Assembly (NCBI RefSeq): GCF_041261205.1
Contig: NZ_JBGCCH010000007.1
Coordinates: forward strand, 186,001-250,000
Length of the DNA: 64,000 bases
DNA from: Catenulispora sp. MAP5-51
GTDB taxonomy: Bacteria; Actinomycetota; Actinomycetes; Streptomycetales; Catenulisporaceae
Direction of reading: 5' to 3'
Shown here: positions 48,973 through 58,869 of the stretch, one piece after another
Numbering within the stretch: the stretch's first letter is position 1
How the letters are laid out: every line of letters begins with the position of its first letter
Program-made: the position numbers and the translations under genes
Notes under the pieces: model-generated
Database searches by the model: none
What the model saw: the letters and a program-made list of their open reading frames with translations, nothing else
Told to the model about the DNA's origin: nothing

Positions 48973-49443
48973 TCACGTCAGAGCCTTCTCGAACCAGTGG
49001 TCGGCGTACGGGCCGTCGTTGAAGGCCGGGACCTCGCGGTAGCCGTGGCGCGCGTACATGGCCCGGGCTTCCACCAGGTCGTGCCGGGTGTCCAGGCGGA
49101 TGGCCCGCGCGCCGAGCTCCACCGCCGCGCGGTCGGCCGCGCCGAGCAGCAGCCCTCCGCCGCCGGAGCGCCGGAACTCCGGGCGGATGTACATCCGGCT
49201 CAGCTCGCCCAGTTCCGCGGCCGGCATGCGCACGCCGACGCAGCCGGCCGGCTCGCCGTCCATGCTCGCCACCAGGAACACGGCCAGATCGTCGTTGGGC
49301 TCGTCGCGCATCGCCGCCTCGACCTCGCCCGGCAGACACGGCCGGCCCCAGTAGCGGCTCACCAGCTCGTCGTAGTACGAGACCAGCAATTCCTGCGCCT
49401 CTGGTTCCCGCACGTCAGCGCGGCGTACCGTCCACGCGCTCAT
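48973..49443 (-). CDS. GNAT-family acetyltransferase
   Basis: A 156-residue N-acetyltransferase. The acetyl-CoA loop is MYIRPEFRRSGGGGLLLG; C-terminal helix RAIRLDTRHDLVEARAMYARHGYREV is typical. No specific substrate. Starts at ATG 49443 with AGGTGAGG upstream; a GTG nine bases before is possible. Same strand as the AraC remnant. Confidence 0.9.
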   Translation of the reverse strand: MSAWTVRRADVREPEAQELLVSYYDELVSRYWGRPCLPGEVEAAMRDEPNDDLAVFLVASMDGEPAGCVGVRMPAAELGELSRMYIRPEFRRSGGGGLLLGAADRAAVELGARAIRLDTRHDLVEARAMYARHGYREVPAFNDGPYADHWFEKALT

Positions 49444-49514
49444 GGTCCTCACCTGAACATCATCACGGTGCCGTCATCCGATTAACCGGTGCGCGGGCGC
49501 CTACAGTTCTCATC

Positions 49515-50150
49515 ATGCAGCTGATTAAGCACGCCCACGCCTGTGTCTCGTTGGTAGGCGACCAGGGCCGCATCGTCATCGACCCGGGGACGCTCACCCC
49601 CGACGCGGCCGAAGCGGTGGCCGCGGCCGAGGCGGTCCTGATCACCCACGAGCACTTCGACCACTTCGACGAGGAACTGCTCGCCAAGGCCCTGGACGCC
49701 CGTCCCGAACTGCGCGTCTACGGTCCCGAGAGCGTGGTCGGGCGCTGGGAGGGGCGGCGCGGCCAGATCACGGCGGTGGCCGCCGGCGACCGGCACACCA
49801 TCGGCGGCTTCGACATCGCCGTGTTCGGCGAGCTGCACGCGCTGATCCACCGCGACATGCCCCGGGTGACGAACGTCGGCTACCTCGTCGACGAGCGCCT
49901 CTACCACCCCGGCGACGCCTACCACGTGCCGGAGGCACCGGTGGAGACGCTGCTGCTGCCGACCAGCGGGCCGTGGACCAAGCTCGGCGAGGCGGTGGAC
50001 TACGTGCGCGAGGTCGCGCCGAAGCGGGCCGTGCAGATCCACGAGATCCTGCTCAGCGACATGGGCCAGCAGTCGGCCAAGGCGATGGTCGGCAACCTGA
50101 CCGAGGCGGAGGTCTCGATCGTCCCGGCCGGCGACACGATCACGGTGTGA
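49515..50150 (+). CDS. Metallo-beta-lactamase-fold hydrolase (UlaG-like)
   Basis: A 211-residue hydrolase. Metal site THEHFDHFDEEL (HxHxDH), later HP GDAYHVP-type Asp (YHPGDAYHV) and C-terminal QIHEILLSDMGQ. The short N-terminal MQLIKHAHACVSLV matches the UlaG/RomA-like branch that acts on phospholipids or lactones. Ends in a hairpin terminator shared with the TetR gene. Confidence 0.88.
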   Translation: MQLIKHAHACVSLVGDQGRIVIDPGTLTPDAAEAVAAAEAVLITHEHFDHFDEELLAKALDARPELRVYGPESVVGRWEGRRGQITAVAAGDRHTIGGFDIAVFGELHALIHRDMPRVTNVGYLVDERLYHPGDAYHVPEAPVETLLLPTSGPWTKLGEAVDYVREVAPKRAVQIHEILLSDMGQQSAKAMVGNLTEAEVSIVPAGDTITV

Positions 50151-50170
50151 GCTGAACCTTGTGAAATCGC

Positions 50171-50203
50171 GCCGTCGCAGGCGGATCAGGAGCCTGCGAC
50201 GGC
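50171..50203. terminator. Hairpin terminator overlapping the TetR 3' end
   Basis: GCCGTCGCAGGC (50171-50182) and GCCTGCGACGGC (50192-50203) are perfectly complementary around a 9-base loop. The TetR stop codon lies within it. Confidence 0.8.
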
Positions 50204-50836
50204 CTCGACCTCGGCCGCGTACAGTGCCGCGGGGTCGAATCCCATGCCGTTGAAGTGCCCGGCGATCTCCAGCGACAGCACTCCGTGCAGCCGCGTCCAG
50301 AAGATGAGAGCCCGGTGCAGTGTCGGCGGCTCTCCCGAGCGTGCGCCGGCCCAGCCGTTGTGCTCGGCCAGATGCGGCTGCAGCGGTGACGGCGGCAGCG
50401 CCGCGAGCCCTTCGGCGCCGCCGGCTTCCAGCAGCATCGTCATCACCTCGTAGGTGATCCGCGTGGTGTCCTCAGGTGCTTCATAGCCGGGGATCGGCGT
50501 GCCGTAGACCAGGAGATAGCGCTGGGGATCCGCCAGCGCCCAGGTGCGCATCGTCTGAGCCAGGCCCCTGAGATCCGCGCCTTCGGCGACGGCTGCGCGG
50601 ATCGTGTCGGCCAGGCTCTGGTAGGCGTCCCGGATGAGCGCGGTGATCAGCTCGTCGCGGTTGGCGAAGTAGCGGTAGAGCGCCGGTCCGCTCATCCCCA
50701 TCTGTTTGGCGATGGCGTTCAGCGACAGCGCGGAGGCGCCCGCGGTCGCGATCTGCTCCCACGCGTGCTGCTTGATCTCCTCCTGCACCTGTGCTCGATA
50801 GCGCTGCCTGGGTGTTTCCGTCTCTGCCTGGGTCAT
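50186..50836 (-). CDS. TetR-family regulator (module B)
   Basis: A 216-residue repressor with TetR helix-turn-helix (ALSLNAIAKQMGMSGPALYRYF) and a TetR_C_13-type ligand domain with WHG-like segment (TLHRALIFWTRLHGVLSLEIAG). Divergent from an MDR oxidoreductase. The candidate operator lies in between at 50883. Confidence 0.93.
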   Translation of the reverse strand: MTQAETETPRQRYRAQVQEEIKQHAWEQIATAGASALSLNAIAKQMGMSGPALYRYFANRDELITALIRDAYQSLADTIRAAVAEGADLRGLAQTMRTWALADPQRYLLVYGTPIPGYEAPEDTTRITYEVMTMLLEAGGAEGLAALPPSPLQPHLAEHNGWAGARSGEPPTLHRALIFWTRLHGVLSLEIAGHFNGMGFDPAALYAAEVEAVAGS

Positions 50837-50882
50837 GGTTAGAGGCTATCACTGGTGCGATTGACATTCACTCGACGGAGGA

Positions 50883-50897
50883 GTTATAACTTGTAAC
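50883..50897. promoter_or_regulatory. Candidate TetR operator GTTATAACTTGTAAC
   Basis: A 15-base dyad (GTTATAA, C, TTGTAAC) with one mismatch, beside an A+T-rich TATAACT element that can also be a -10 box for the MDR gene. It lies between the divergent TetR and MDR genes. Confidence 0.6.
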
Positions 50898-50931
50898 GAA
50901 CGCAAGAGCTTCTACAGAAAGGGCCGCGGCC

Positions 50932-51963
50932 ATGACCGATCAGACTCTCGTCCAGGTGGTTCTGCCGGGGATCGTCGAGCCGGAGGACCTGCGGGTCCAG
51001 CGCACGGCCGTGCCGCGGCCCGGCGCCGGACAGGTCGTCATCGCGATGGAGGCCACCGGGGTCTCCTTCGCCGAGCAGCAGATGCGGCGCGGCCGCTACT
51101 ACGACCAGCCGCCGTTCCCCTTCGTCCCCGGCTACGACGTGGTCGGCCGGGTGTACGCGGTCGGCGCCGGCGTGGACCCGGGCCTGCTGGGCCGGCGGGT
51201 GGCCGTGCTGACGAAGGTCGGCGGCTGGTCCAGCCACGTACTGGCCGACGTCCGGGACGCGGTGGAGGTCCCCGAGGGGCTGACCGCCGAGCAGGCCGAG
51301 ACCGTGGTGGTCAACGGCATCACCGCCTGGCAGATGCTGCACCGGCGGGCGCACGTCCGGGCCGGCCAGACGATCCTGGTGCACGGGGCCAGCGGCGGCG
51401 TCGGCTCGGTCCTGACCCAGCTCGCGCTGGCCGCCGGGGTGACGGTGATCGGCACCGCCTCCCCCCGGAACCACGAGGCGCTGCGCGCGGCGGGCGTCAT
51501 CCCGGTCGACTACCGCGCCGGGAACGTGCCCGAGCAGGTGCGCGAACTGGCCCCGGGCGGCGTGGACGCGGTGTTCGACCACGTCGGCGGGCGCAGCGTC
51601 ATCGACTCCTGGCACCTGCTGGCCCCCGGCGGCACGCTCGTCTCCTACGGCAGCGCCTCGACCCGCGACGACAGCGGCTGGAAGCAGTGGCCGGTGCTGA
51701 AGATCGTGCTCCGCGCCATGCTGTGGACCGCGCTGCCCAACGGCCGCAGCGCGTCGTTCTTCAACATCTGGGCCGGCAAGAAGCTGAACCAGAACCGCTT
51801 CCGGGCCCGGCTGCGCGCCGACCTCACCGAGGTCTTCGCGGCCCTGCGGCGCGGCGACATCGTCACCCCGATCGCGGCCCGGCTGCCGCTGGCGCAGGCC
51901 GGCGAGGCGCTGCGGCTCGCGGAGTCCGGGACCGTCTCCGGGAAGATCGTCCTGACCCCCTGA
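50932..51963 (+). CDS. Zinc-less MDR-family quinone oxidoreductase (module B)
   Basis: A 343-residue medium-chain reductase. GATGVSFAEQQMRRGRYY-like segment (ATGVSFAEQQMRRG), NAD(P)H motif LVHGASGGVGSVLTQLAL, VDAVFDHVGGRS, and C-terminal AQAGEALRLAESG are all typical. No zinc ligands. Expressed probably under the divergent TetR repressor, followed by a SnoaL-like gene at 58 bases. Similar in plan to module A at 46569-47982, though the two enzymes are not close copies. Confidence 0.92.
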   Translation: MTDQTLVQVVLPGIVEPEDLRVQRTAVPRPGAGQVVIAMEATGVSFAEQQMRRGRYYDQPPFPFVPGYDVVGRVYAVGAGVDPGLLGRRVAVLTKVGGWSSHVLADVRDAVEVPEGLTAEQAETVVVNGITAWQMLHRRAHVRAGQTILVHGASGGVGSVLTQLALAAGVTVIGTASPRNHEALRAAGVIPVDYRAGNVPEQVRELAPGGVDAVFDHVGGRSVIDSWHLLAPGGTLVSYGSASTRDDSGWKQWPVLKIVLRAMLWTALPNGRSASFFNIWAGKKLNQNRFRARLRADLTEVFAALRRGDIVTPIAARLPLAQAGEALRLAESGTVSGKIVLTP

Positions 51964-52021
51964 GCTGTATCAGATCCCTTATCCAGTACGAAATCCAGTA
52001 CCGAATACAAGGAGAGCCACC

Positions 52022-52435
52022 ATGAACGCCGACACCAACCTCCCCGAGATCGCCGTCGCCTTCGCCGCGGCCTGGAACGGCACCCCCGCCGAAGCCCTCG
52101 GCGCGCTGTTCACCTCCGACGGCACCTACACCGACCACGCGATCAACGTCACCATGACCGGCCAGGAGCAGATCTCCGGCTGGAAGGCCCGCACCGACAG
52201 CATGATCGACGACGTGAAGGCCACCGTGATCGCGGCCTACCGCGCCGGCGACCGGGTGACGATCGAGAGCGTCTACGCCGGGCACATCAAGGGCGCCCCG
52301 AAGCCGTTCGCGGTCCCGATGGCCTCGCTGCTCGAAACCCGCGGGCTGTTGGTCACCTCGAACCAGGACTTCTACAGCCTGAGCTCGGTCCTGGCGCAGT
52401 CCGGCCTGCCGGCCGACTGGACCCCGGAGTCCTGA
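52022..52435 (+). CDS. SnoaL-like protein (module B)
   Basis: A 137-residue NTF2-like protein (IAVAFAAAWNGTPAEALGAL, GTYTDHAINVTMTGQEQISG, FYSLSSVLAQSGL). CAAGGAGAG precedes the ATG. The gap to the MDR gene has the direct repeat ATCCAGTAC (at about 51980 and 51993). Likely co-transcribed with the MDR gene. Confidence 0.85.
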   Translation: MNADTNLPEIAVAFAAAWNGTPAEALGALFTSDGTYTDHAINVTMTGQEQISGWKARTDSMIDDVKATVIAAYRAGDRVTIESVYAGHIKGAPKPFAVPMASLLETRGLLVTSNQDFYSLSSVLAQSGLPADWTPES

Positions 52436-52463
52436 ACAGGCTCTGTCCTGCCGCTCGCTTGTC

Positions 52464-52506
52464 CGCGAAACACGCCGAAAGCCTCCGAGGCCCGGCGTGA
52501 TTCGCG
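52464..52506. terminator. Hairpin terminator between SnoaL-like and LysR genes
   Basis: CGCGAAACACGCCG (52464-52477) and CGGCGTGATTCGCG (52493-52506) pair with one mismatch, between convergent genes. Confidence 0.75.
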
Positions 52507-52520
52507 GTGTCAGCCCGCCG

Positions 52521-53414
52521 TCAGCCCGCCTTGGCGCGCTCGAGCAGCGTCCGCCGGAACTCCTGCGCGGCGCCCGGCAGCGCCACATCGGTCCGGTGCG
52601 CCAAGGCGATCGTGCGGTGCAGAGCCGGCGGCGCCATCGGCGTCACGCGCAGTCCCGGATCGGCGTTGCGCGCCACCATGCTCGGCACGATCGCGACGCC
52701 CAGGCCCGCCCGCGCGAAGCCGAGCACCGCGTCCATCTCCCCGCCCTCGACCGCGAAGACCGGCTCGAAGCCCTGCGCCCGGCACGCCGCCACGGTCAGA
52801 TCGCGCAGGTCGTACCCGTGCCGGAACATGATCAGCTGCTCGTGTTCGAGGTCTGCGACGCGCACCTGCCGGCCGTCGCCCGGCGGCGGCAGGTTCGGCG
52901 CCGAGACGACGACGAGGTCCTCCTGCAGCAGCTCCTCGGTGGTGAGCGCGGGCGAGGGGGACGGCAGCGGCAGCACGACCAGCGCCAGGTCCAGGGCGCC
53001 GCGGGCCAGGTCCCGGACCAGGTCGTGCGACCCGCTCTCCTGGATCTGCAACTGGATCCCGGGATAGCGGCGGTGGTAGATGCGCAGGACATCCGGAAGC
53101 AGTCCCGTGCACAGCGACGGCGTCGCCCCGAGCCGTACGTGACCCCGTCGCAGCTCGGCCAGCTCCTGCACCTCGCGCCGCGCCGCGTCGGCGTCGGCCA
53201 GGATGCGGCGGGCCATCGGGAGCAGGGCCTCGCCGGCGTCGGTCAGCGTGATGTTCCCGCGGGCGCGCCGGAAGAGGTCCGCGCCGAGCTCGTGTTCCAA
53301 GGCTCTGATCTGTTGCGACAGTGAGGGCTGCGTCACATGCATGGCCTCGGCGGCGCGGGTGAAGTGCCGGGTCTCGGCGACCGCGATGAAGTAGCGGAGC
53401 TGGTGGAACTGCAT
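52521..53414 (-). CDS. LysR-family regulator divergent from sdhCAB
   Basis: A 297-residue LysR protein: MQFHQLRYFIAVAETRHFTR then MHVTQPSLSQQIRALEHELGA, effector domain with GHVRLGATPSLCTGLLPDVL. It starts at ATG 53414, 108 bases from sdhC in the opposite direction, so it is the likely regulator of the succinate dehydrogenase operon. Confidence 0.92.
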   Translation of the reverse strand: MQFHQLRYFIAVAETRHFTRAAEAMHVTQPSLSQQIRALEHELGADLFRRARGNITLTDAGEALLPMARRILADADAARREVQELAELRRGHVRLGATPSLCTGLLPDVLRIYHRRYPGIQLQIQESGSHDLVRDLARGALDLALVVLPLPSPSPALTTEELLQEDLVVVSAPNLPPPGDGRQVRVADLEHEQLIMFRHGYDLRDLTVAACRAQGFEPVFAVEGGEMDAVLGFARAGLGVAIVPSMVARNADPGLRVTPMAPPALHRTIALAHRTDVALPGAAQEFRRTLLERAKAG

Positions 53415-53522
53415 GTTTCTTGATCCTTTTCCGGGTCCCCTTCACCATCATAGGCTGCGGCTATCGTCACCAGCTGATCCATGTCTTGGACCAATCGATT
53501 ACCAGCTCTTAGCGTCAAGCCC

Positions 53523-54223
53523 ATGGTTACCGCTACGTGGACGGACCGGCGTCCGCCTTCCCTGCGCACGGCCTGGGACAGCTCCGTCGGCAAGAAAACC
53601 GTCATGGCGGTGAGCGGGCTGCTCATGGTGCTCTACCTGCTGGCCCACGCGTTCGGGAACCTCAAGGTCTTCTTCGGGCCCGGTCAGTTCGACAGCTATG
53701 CGCACTGGCTGCGCACCATGGGCGAACCGGTCATGCACTACAGCTGGACGCTGTGGGTCATCCGCGTCGTGATGGTCGCCGCGGTGGGCGCCCACGTGGT
53801 GTCCGCCTACCAGCTCAGCCGACGGGACCTCCGGGCCCGTCCGGTGCGCTACGAGCACCGCAAGGCCGGCAGCAGCCACGCGACCCGGACGATGCGCTGG
53901 GGCGGGGTCATCCTGCTGCTGTTCCTGATCTGGCACATCCTCGACCTGACGACCGGCACCGTGCACTCGGGGTTCCAGCCGGGCCATCCCTACGCGAACG
54001 TCGTCTCCACGTTCAACAACTGGTACGGCGACGTCATCTACATCGTCGCGGTCTGCGCGCTCGGCCTGCACATCCAGCACGGCTTCTGGTCCGCCGCGCA
54101 GACCCTCGGCGTGGGCAGCGTGAAGCGCGACCGTCTGATCAGGACCACCGGCAACGTGGTCGCCGTGCTGCTCACGCTCGCCTTCGTGGCGGTGCCGGTG
54201 GGCGTGATGAGCGGAGTGGTGAA

Positions 54224-54227
<4 letters not shown>
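53523..54227 (+). CDS. sdhC: Succinate dehydrogenase cytochrome b subunit
   Basis: A 234-residue membrane subunit with five helices, first [23 protein letters not shown]. His residues in [18 protein letters not shown] and GLHIQHGFW are candidate haem ligands; the fold is the di-haem type where one subunit replaces SdhC and SdhD. The N-terminus [20 protein letters not shown] favours ATG 53523; an ATG at 53481 would add 14 residues. No strong ribosome site. The stop overlaps the flavoprotein start by GTGA. Confidence 0.92.
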
Positions 54228-56169
<1,942 letters not shown>

Positions 56170-56173
<4 letters not shown>

Positions 56174-56979
56174 GAAAAGAACAGCGTCGCGAAGCGTCTC
56201 CTCAACGGGTGGTGGTGGGAGACGGGGGGGCGAAGCTCACAGTGCGTGTCTGGCGGCAGGCGAATGCCTCCCAGCCGGGCCGGATGCAGCCGTACGAGGT
56301 CGACGGCATCAGCCGGGACATGTCGTTCCTGGAGATGCTCGACGTCCTCAACGAGCAGCTGATCACCAGCGGCGAGGACCCGGTGGCCTTCGACCACGAC
56401 TGCCGCGAGGGCATCTGCGGCGCCTGCTCGCTGATGATCGACGGCGAGGCGCACGGCCCGGAGAAGAAGACCACGACCTGCCAGCTGCACATGCGCAGCT
56501 TCCGCGACGGCGCCACCATCGACGTCGAACCTTGGCGCGCCGCCGCCTTCCCGGTGGTGAAGGATCTCGTCGTGGACCGCTCGGCGATGGACCGCGTGAT
56601 CCAGGCCGGCGGCTACATCACCGCGCCGACCGGTGCGGCTCCCGAGGCCCACGCCACCCCGATCCCCAAGCCCGCGGCCGATCTCGCCTTCGAGAACGCC
56701 GAGTGCATCGGCTGCGGGGCCTGCGTCGCGGCCTGCCCGAACGGTTCGCTGAGCCTGTTCACCGCCGCGAAGGTCAACCACCTCAACACCCTTCCGCAGG
56801 GTGGACCCGAGCGCGAGACCCGCGTCGTCGGCATGCTCGCGCAGATGGACGCCGAGGGCTTCGGCGGCTGCACGCTCACCGGCGAATGCGCGACGGCCTG
56901 CCCGAAGGGGATTCCGCTGGCTTCGATCGCGGCTATGAACAAGGAGTGGCTGCGGGCTCAGCGAAAGGCTTCGCGCTAA
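56170..56979 (+). CDS. sdhB: Succinate dehydrogenase iron-sulfur subunit
   Basis: A 269-residue subunit. The [2Fe-2S] site is [16 protein letters not shown] with TTTCQLHM; [4Fe-4S] and [3Fe-4S] ligands are in [14 protein letters not shown] and [15 protein letters not shown]. The ATG overlaps the sdhA stop by ATGA. The first 20 residues ([20 protein letters not shown]) are an extra N-terminal extension compared with most family members, which start near KLTVRVWRQ. Together with SdhC and SdhA it forms the membrane succinate:quinone reductase. Confidence 0.95.
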
Positions 56980-56991
56980 GGGTTCTGCCAT

Positions 56992-57026
56992 CAGGGTCCG
57001 CCGGGTTTGTCATCCGGCGGACCCTG
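56992..57026. terminator. Terminator after sdhCAB
   Basis: A perfect 13-base hairpin (CAGGGTCCGCCGG and CCGGCGGACCCTG, 56992-57004 and 57014-57026) with a 9-base loop, 12 bases after the sdhB stop. Confidence 0.85.
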
Positions 57027-57083
57027 CGCGCTGTCCGCCTCTTGACGCACCGCCTCCGGGTGCCTACTCTCCCGCATGGAGTA

Positions 57084-57096
57084 AGTAAAGTTTACT
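57084..57096. promoter_or_regulatory. AGTAAAGTTTACT operator-like palindrome before the chitinase
   Basis: Perfect 6-base arms around a single G, extending to TAAGTAAA/TTTACTAA with one mismatch and enclosed by GGAGT and ACTCC. Motifs of this TTAGTAAA type are common before secreted hydrolases of actinomycetes and are linked with ROK-type repressors; the link is inference. Confidence 0.5.
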
Positions 57097-57151
57097 AACA
57101 CTCCGTCGCGCCGGAACACAGGTATCACCCCCACGCACCTGGAGGATCCGC

Positions 57152-58108
57152 ATGCCCAAAAATCTTCGCATGGCCTTGATATGCGGCACGGCCGCGCTGC
57201 TGCCCGTCGCCGCCGTCAGCGTCGCCGCGACCGCCAACGCGGCGCCCGCGGCCAAGGCCGCCGGGGCGAGCTTCCCGGCCCACTACTCCGCGCCGTACCT
57301 GCAGATCTCTTCGTCGGACGCCGGCGACCTGGCCAAGGACATGTCCGCCAGCGGCGACAAGTTCTACACGCTGGCCTTCCTCACGCCGAAGTCGGGCTGC
57401 ACCCCCGAGTGGGAGGACGGCGGCGACTCGGTGGGCGCGTTCAGCTCCCAGATCACCGCGCTGCAGAACGCCGGCGGGAACGTCATCATCTCCTTCGGCG
57501 GCGCCTCGGGCGGCGAGCTGGCCGAGAAGTGCACCTCGGTCTCCAGCCTGGAAGCGGCGTACGCCAAGGTCGTCAGCACATACCACGTCACGCGCCTCGA
57601 CTTCGACATCGAGGGCAACGACCTGGACAACAAGACCGCGAACTCCCGCCGGGACCAGGCGCTGGCCGCGCTGCAGAAGGCGAACCCGAGCGTGCAGGTC
57701 GACTACACCCTGCCGGTCGACCCCACCGGGCTGGAGTCCAACGCCACCACGCTGCTCAAGGACGCCAAGAGCAAGGGCGTCGCGGTGAAGGTCGTCAACA
57801 TCATGACGATGGACTTCGGCGACGGCGAGAACGCGCTGAACGACGCGGAGTCCGCCGCGAAGGCCACCGCCCCGCAACTCCAGTCGATCTTCGGCGTCTC
57901 CAGCAGCCAGGCCTGGGGCATGCTCGGCCTGACCCCGATCGCCGGCCACAACGACGACAACGAGAACTTCACCCAGTCCAACGCCTCCACGCTGGAGAGC
58001 TTCGCCGCCTCGCACGGGGTGCAGGAGCTGGCGTTCTGGGAGGTCGACGGCTACGACAAGGGCACCGGCTACGCCTACTCGAAGATGTTCAACAAGATCA
58101 CCGGCTAG
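57152..58108 (+). CDS. Secreted GH18 chitinase
   Basis: A 318-residue exported enzyme. Signal peptide MPKNLRMALICGTAALLP, cleavage near 30. The GH18 active site DxxDxDxE reads LDFDIEGND (about 149-155), preceded by the SFGGASGG strand and followed by VNIMTMDFGDG and LAFWEVDGYD. Single catalytic domain, no binding domain. CTGGAGGA precedes the ATG. Chitin hydrolysis is likely, or a related GlcNAc polymer. Confidence 0.92.
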   Translation: MPKNLRMALICGTAALLPVAAVSVAATANAAPAAKAAGASFPAHYSAPYLQISSSDAGDLAKDMSASGDKFYTLAFLTPKSGCTPEWEDGGDSVGAFSSQITALQNAGGNVIISFGGASGGELAEKCTSVSSLEAAYAKVVSTYHVTRLDFDIEGNDLDNKTANSRRDQALAALQKANPSVQVDYTLPVDPTGLESNATTLLKDAKSKGVAVKVVNIMTMDFGDGENALNDAESAAKATAPQLQSIFGVSSSQAWGMLGLTPIAGHNDDNENFTQSNASTLESFAASHGVQELAFWEVDGYDKGTGYAYSKMFNKITG

Positions 58109-58177
58109 CGGCCGACCCGGACGTCGTCCCGCGATGAGCCGCCCGAGCAGAACGCTGATCCACAAAGGGAGAAGCGT

Positions 58178-58279
58178 ATGCGACGGCGGCTGATCGCGCT
58201 CACCATGGGCGCGGCGGTACTCACCGCCGGAACCGCGCAGGCCGCACCGGTACGGGTGCGCGCGAGGATGACGGGCTGA
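58178..58279 (+). CDS. Signal-peptide-only ORF
   Basis: ATG at 58178 opens 33 codons: MRRRLIALTMGAAVLTAGTA then QAAPVRVRARMTG and a TGA. AAAGGGAGA lies upstream. It is a complete Sec signal peptide with about ten residues behind the cleavage site. Either a secreted mini-peptide or the remains of a secreted gene after a stop mutation or deletion. Confidence 0.5.
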   Translation: MRRRLIALTMGAAVLTAGTAQAAPVRVRARMTG

Positions 58280-58300
58280 GGCCTGGCGCGCGGGTCGCCC

Positions 58301-58681
58301 TCAGGCCGCAGCGGATTCCCGCACCAGCGCGTCCCGATGCGCCCGCCCCGCCGCCATCAGCTCTTCCAGCGAATCCCGCGTCCGCACGAGCTCCTCAATA
58401 TGGTGCGACAGTCTCGCGTGTTCCTGCGCGAGCCGCTCCAGAGCCGCGTCGGAGTTCTCCTGGCTCGGCGCGTTCACGCACGGCAGCACCTCGGCGATGG
58501 TGCGGCTGGACAGGCCGGCCTCGTAGAGCCGCTGGATGAAGCGGACCCGGTCCACCTCGTGCTCGGTGTAGTGCCGTTGGCCGCTGGGACTGCGCGTGCT
58601 GCTGACCAGTCCCTGCTCCTCGTAATAGCGCACCGACCGGACGCTCACTCCCGTCCGGGCCGCCAGCTCGCCGATGCGCAT
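58301..58681 (-). CDS. MerR-family regulator
   Basis: A 126-residue protein: MRIGELAARTGVSVRSVRYYEEQGL, QRHYTEHEVDRVRFIQRLYEAGLS, then a dimerisation coiled coil. One Cys in VLPCVNAP, so not a metal-binding MerR. GAGGAGGAA lies upstream of ATG 58681; an upstream in-frame extension consists of DPT repeats from the 9-base DNA repeat and is rejected. Divergent from the old-yellow-enzyme gene, with a MerR-type promoter between. Confidence 0.92.
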   Translation of the reverse strand: MRIGELAARTGVSVRSVRYYEEQGLVSSTRSPSGQRHYTEHEVDRVRFIQRLYEAGLSSRTIAEVLPCVNAPSQENSDAALERLAQEHARLSHHIEELVRTRDSLEELMAAGRAHRDALVRESAAA

Positions 58682-58703
58682 CGGCTTCCTCCTCATGGAA
58701 TGC

Positions 58704-58757
58704 GTGGGATCCGTGGGATCCGTGGGATCCGTGGGATCCGTGGGATCCGTGAGATCC
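58704..58757. repeat. Tandem GTGGGATCC repeats in the MerR leader
   Basis: Five perfect 9-base copies (58704-58748) and a sixth with one change (GTGAGATCC). Each contains a BamHI palindrome GGATCC. They lie in the 5' leader of merR, before its ribosome site. Confidence 0.92.
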
Positions 58758-58795
58758 GCGAAAGTCCGTGAGATCCGCGCCACAGGCCCTTGCCT

Positions 58796-58811
58796 CTGAC
58801 ATCGATGTCAG
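58796..58811. promoter_or_regulatory. MerR-type operator CTGACATCGATGTCAG
   Basis: A perfect 16-base palindrome between a -35-like TTGCCT (58790-58795) and a TTTTAG/TAGCGT -10-like box, that is, with the long spacer usual for MerR-activated promoters. It would drive the old-yellow-enzyme gene. Confidence 0.75.
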
Positions 58812-58869
58812 GTTTTAGCGTAGCCGACGTACCCGAGAGCCGGGTTCGCGAAGCCGCGGAGGAGCTGCC

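Noticed and set aside
58682-58783. N-terminal DPT-repeat extension of the MerR protein
   Set aside because: Comes from the non-coding 9-base array; the good ribosome site is directly before ATG 58681.
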